Positions 62,356 through 64,000 of a stretch of 64,000 bases of DNA are shown piece by piece. The notes below the pieces were generated by a model, which was not told the DNA's origin, ran no database searches, and worked only from the letters and a program-made list of their open reading frames with translations. The DNA is from RUG369 sp050949645 (lineage in GTDB: Bacteria > Planctomycetota > Planctomycetia > Pirellulales > Thermoguttaceae). The stretch's first letter is position 1. Each line of letters starts with the position of its first letter. Location of the stretch: assembly GCA_050949645.1 (NCBI GenBank), contig JBMNGC010000001.1, forward strand, positions 3,181,446 through 3,245,445, read 5' to 3'. Made by a program: the position numbers and the translations under genes.

Positions 62356-63816
62356 TTGGGAGAAATTATTATACAAGAGGAAATAAGAAAAATTATTGAA
62401 GAACTAGATGTCTCGGATTCCAATTATGAAAAAGCAACTAAGAGATACAACTCAATTGCTGATTATATTAAAAATTTGCACTTAAGCTCTCATAATCCAG
62501 ATATATTTTTACAAGGTTCGTTTAAACTGGGAACAGCAATAAAACCTTTAACTGAAGATGGGTCATATGATATTGATATAGTATGCAATTTTACAAAACT
62601 TAGGAGGGAGGATCAATCTCAATTTTCTTTGAAGTATGATTTGGGAATAGTAGTAAAACAATACTCAAAATCTCAATCAATGGCAAATGAGCCTGATGAG
62701 ACAAAAAGATGCTGGACTTTGAAATATGTGGATGAAGATAATTTTCATATAGATATTTTACCATCTGTCCCTTTAAATGAAAAAGATGATGGATATATAG
62801 GTATTACCGATAAAACTAAAAGTAATTATTTTGATATATCCTTAGACTGGGAAACAAGCAATCCCAAAGGCTATGCTCAATGGTTTAGAGATATTTCAAA
62901 ATATACTGTTTATCAGGAAATAATAGCAAAAAGGTTTTATGCTTCTGTCGAACAAGTGCCGGAGTATAAAGTTAAAACTCCATTACAAAGAATCGTGCAA
63001 ATTCTGAAGAGACATTCGGAAGTATGTTTTGCAGACGATATTGAGTATAAACCAAGCTCTATTATTATTACGACATTGGCTGCAAAGCAGTATCAGTCAG
63101 CATGTTTGCATAGCAAAGATTTTTTGAGTGTTATCTCTTATATCGTAGAACATTTAAAAGATGGAATCGAAAATAGGAACGGGAAACCGTGTGTTTATAA
63201 TCCGGTAAATTACAACGAAGTTCTTTCTGGCAAATGGGATAAAGATGAGAGTTATTTTGAGGCTTTTGAAAATTGGTTAATGCAATTGGCGTCAGATTTT
63301 AATATAGGTAGCAGTGAATTAACATACTCAGATAAGGTTAAGTATATAAAGAGAAGCTTATTTGTAGATAGAAAAAAAGAAATGCCGATTGTAAATGTAA
63401 GTTCTATAAGCCATCATCAAGAATCTAAGTGGATAGACTGTTTAATTGAAAAAGTATCCGTAAAAGGGATGTACCTTCGTAAAGGATTTAGATGGAAAGT
63501 TATAAAAAGCGGGACAGCATTGAATAAACATGGAAGTTTAAAGTTTGAAGTAAAAGCCAACAATTTAAAAGACTACGAGATATGGTGGCAAATTACTAAC
63601 ACTGGGAAAGAAGCGGAAATGGCAAATTGTCTTAGAGGGGGGTTTTATAATTCTGAGTTAGTCGAAGGTAAAAGAGTTAGAACGGAAACTACTCTTTATA
63701 CAGGGCACCATTATGTTGAAGCGTACATTGTTAAAAACGGCATCTGCTATGGAAAGAGTGAGCCGTTCGAGGTGAATATCGTGGATGGATTTTTAACTAA
63801 TTTTTATAGAATGTAG
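62356..63816 (+). CDS. CD-NTase (cGAS/DncV-like nucleotidyltransferase) with C-terminal sensor domain
   Basis: A 486-residue nucleotidyltransferase expected to make a cyclic oligonucleotide signal on phage infection. The catalytic signature is GSFKLGT (54-60) with Asp72 and Asp74 in YDIDIVC and Asp133 in HIDILPS, all intact. The middle is helical. From about residue 355 a beta-rich region fits the Adenylyl/Guanylyl-and-SMODS C-terminal sensor (AGS-C) domain (EIWWQITNTGKEAEMANCLR, then a YTGHHYVEAYIVKNG block). Initiation is a TTG after a strong AGGAGG. No E1/E2-like or Cap3 genes follow within the window, which suits a minimal type I system. Confidence 0.85.
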   Translation: MGEIIIQEEIRKIIEELDVSDSNYEKATKRYNSIADYIKNLHLSSHNPDIFLQGSFKLGTAIKPLTEDGSYDIDIVCNFTKLRREDQSQFSLKYDLGIVVKQYSKSQSMANEPDETKRCWTLKYVDEDNFHIDILPSVPLNEKDDGYIGITDKTKSNYFDISLDWETSNPKGYAQWFRDISKYTVYQEIIAKRFYASVEQVPEYKVKTPLQRIVQILKRHSEVCFADDIEYKPSSIIITTLAAKQYQSACLHSKDFLSVISYIVEHLKDGIENRNGKPCVYNPVNYNEVLSGKWDKDESYFEAFENWLMQLASDFNIGSSELTYSDKVKYIKRSLFVDRKKEMPIVNVSSISHHQESKWIDCLIEKVSVKGMYLRKGFRWKVIKSGTALNKHGSLKFEVKANNLKDYEIWWQITNTGKEAEMANCLRGGFYNSELVEGKRVRTETTLYTGHHYVEAYIVKNGICYGKSEPFEVNIVDGFLTNFYRM

Positions 63817-64000
63817 GTGATTTTAGGATAGGCATAAGTAAAGATGTTGGCTTCAGATTATGCTTAATGTTGATGATTGATAAACTGGAATTGGAAGTGG
63901 AATGGGAGAAAAAATCAAAAAACCATACGGATTATTATGGATAGAACGGAAGTGAACTGCTCATAAAAGCCTATTTTAAACGGTTTCGCACCTATCGAAC
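63817..64000. other. Unassigned sequence at the window end
   Basis: AT-rich, with no supported gene. A 25-codon frame at 63867-63944 is too short to claim. A 10/12 match to the guaA attachment core lies at 63900-63911 but is followed by more AT-rich DNA. Confidence 0.4.

Larger units (their letters stand above)
53512..64000. mobile_element. Firmicutes-type integrative (mobilizable) element in guaA, left part
   Basis: AT-rich DNA starting exactly at the guaA stop. Gene order: XRE repressor (reverse), xis-like, tyrosine integrase, small basic protein, primase, RepA-type helicase, repeat-rich origin/oriT-like region, mobC, then a restriction-modification and CBASS-like cargo. Codon use and strong ribosome sites differ from the GC-rich chromosome. 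No type IV secretion genes are seen, and no relaxase up to base 64000. The right end is outside the window. Confidence 0.88.

Noticed and set aside
63900..63911. A 10/12 match to the guaA attachment core near the window end, possible attR
   Set aside because: Two mismatches in 12 bases, no guaA-like or GC-rich sequence after it, and it can arise by chance in AT-rich DNA.
63867..63944. Short 25-codon frame after the CD-NTase gene
   Set aside because: Too short, no clear ribosome site and no recognised product.

Overview
The window has two parts of different origin. Bases 1 to about 53,511 are a GC-rich bacterial chromosome segment, rich in gcg/cga/gac trinucleotides, with mostly single-copy housekeeping genes. 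Planctomycetota is the likely host phylum. The reasons are very large secreted proteins of unknown function (1,365 and 3,001 residues), a Pro/Ala-rich FHA protein, a TatC with a large insertion, low-complexity Lys/Asp- and Arg/Gly-rich proteins, long leaders before signal peptides, and scattered small operons. This is inferred from gene style; no rRNA is present to prove it. Bases 53,512 to 64,000 are AT-rich with strong Shine-Dalgarno sites and Firmicutes-type genes. They form an integrative element inserted exactly at the 3' end of guaA; its right end lies outside the window.

Chromosomal layout: truncated pyrK-like gene and a secreted GH16 enzyme (1-1386); a leftward sulfur/NAD group cysK-nadA-metY (4923-1509); a leftward argJ-murB-nrdR group (7961-5272); a HAD phosphatase, an RND-type exporter and a lipoprotein (8214-13479, leftward); a sugar isomerase-like TIM barrel protein (14145-15161, leftward); an FHA protein (15752-16528); two giant exported proteins (16788-29912); a disordered repeat protein (30318-32744); a BON-domain protein, an FmdB zinc ribbon and TatC; a degenerate NtrC-type AAA+ protein; a Tat-exported GH43 enzyme; an Smr protein; a secreted unknown; rpmA-obg; a PfkB kinase; a DEAD-box helicase with a Lys-rich repetitive N-terminus; a TPR protein; a response regulator; two tandem MenA/UbiA-type prenyltransferases; hisC-hisB; a membrane-anchored unknown; and guaA.

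Element layout: XRE repressor (leftward), then rightward xis-like, tyrosine integrase, small basic protein, prim-pol-type primase, RepA-type helicase, a repeat-rich non-coding region (probable replication origin and/or oriT), mobC, and a defence cargo. The cargo is a controller-type regulator, a C5-cytosine methyltransferase, an HpaII-family endonuclease and a Vsr nicking enzyme, followed by a two-gene CBASS-like module: a membrane-anchored NUDIX effector of the Cap16 type and a CD-NTase ending in an AGS-C-like sensor domain. No relaxase is seen between mobC and the window end.

The most interesting finding is this stacked anti-phage cargo (restriction-modification plus a minimal cyclic-nucleotide signalling system) on a Firmicutes-like mobilizable element in what appears to be a planctomycete. 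The giant secreted protein pair, one member of which looks like a fusion with an internal signal-peptide-like segment, is the second most unusual feature.
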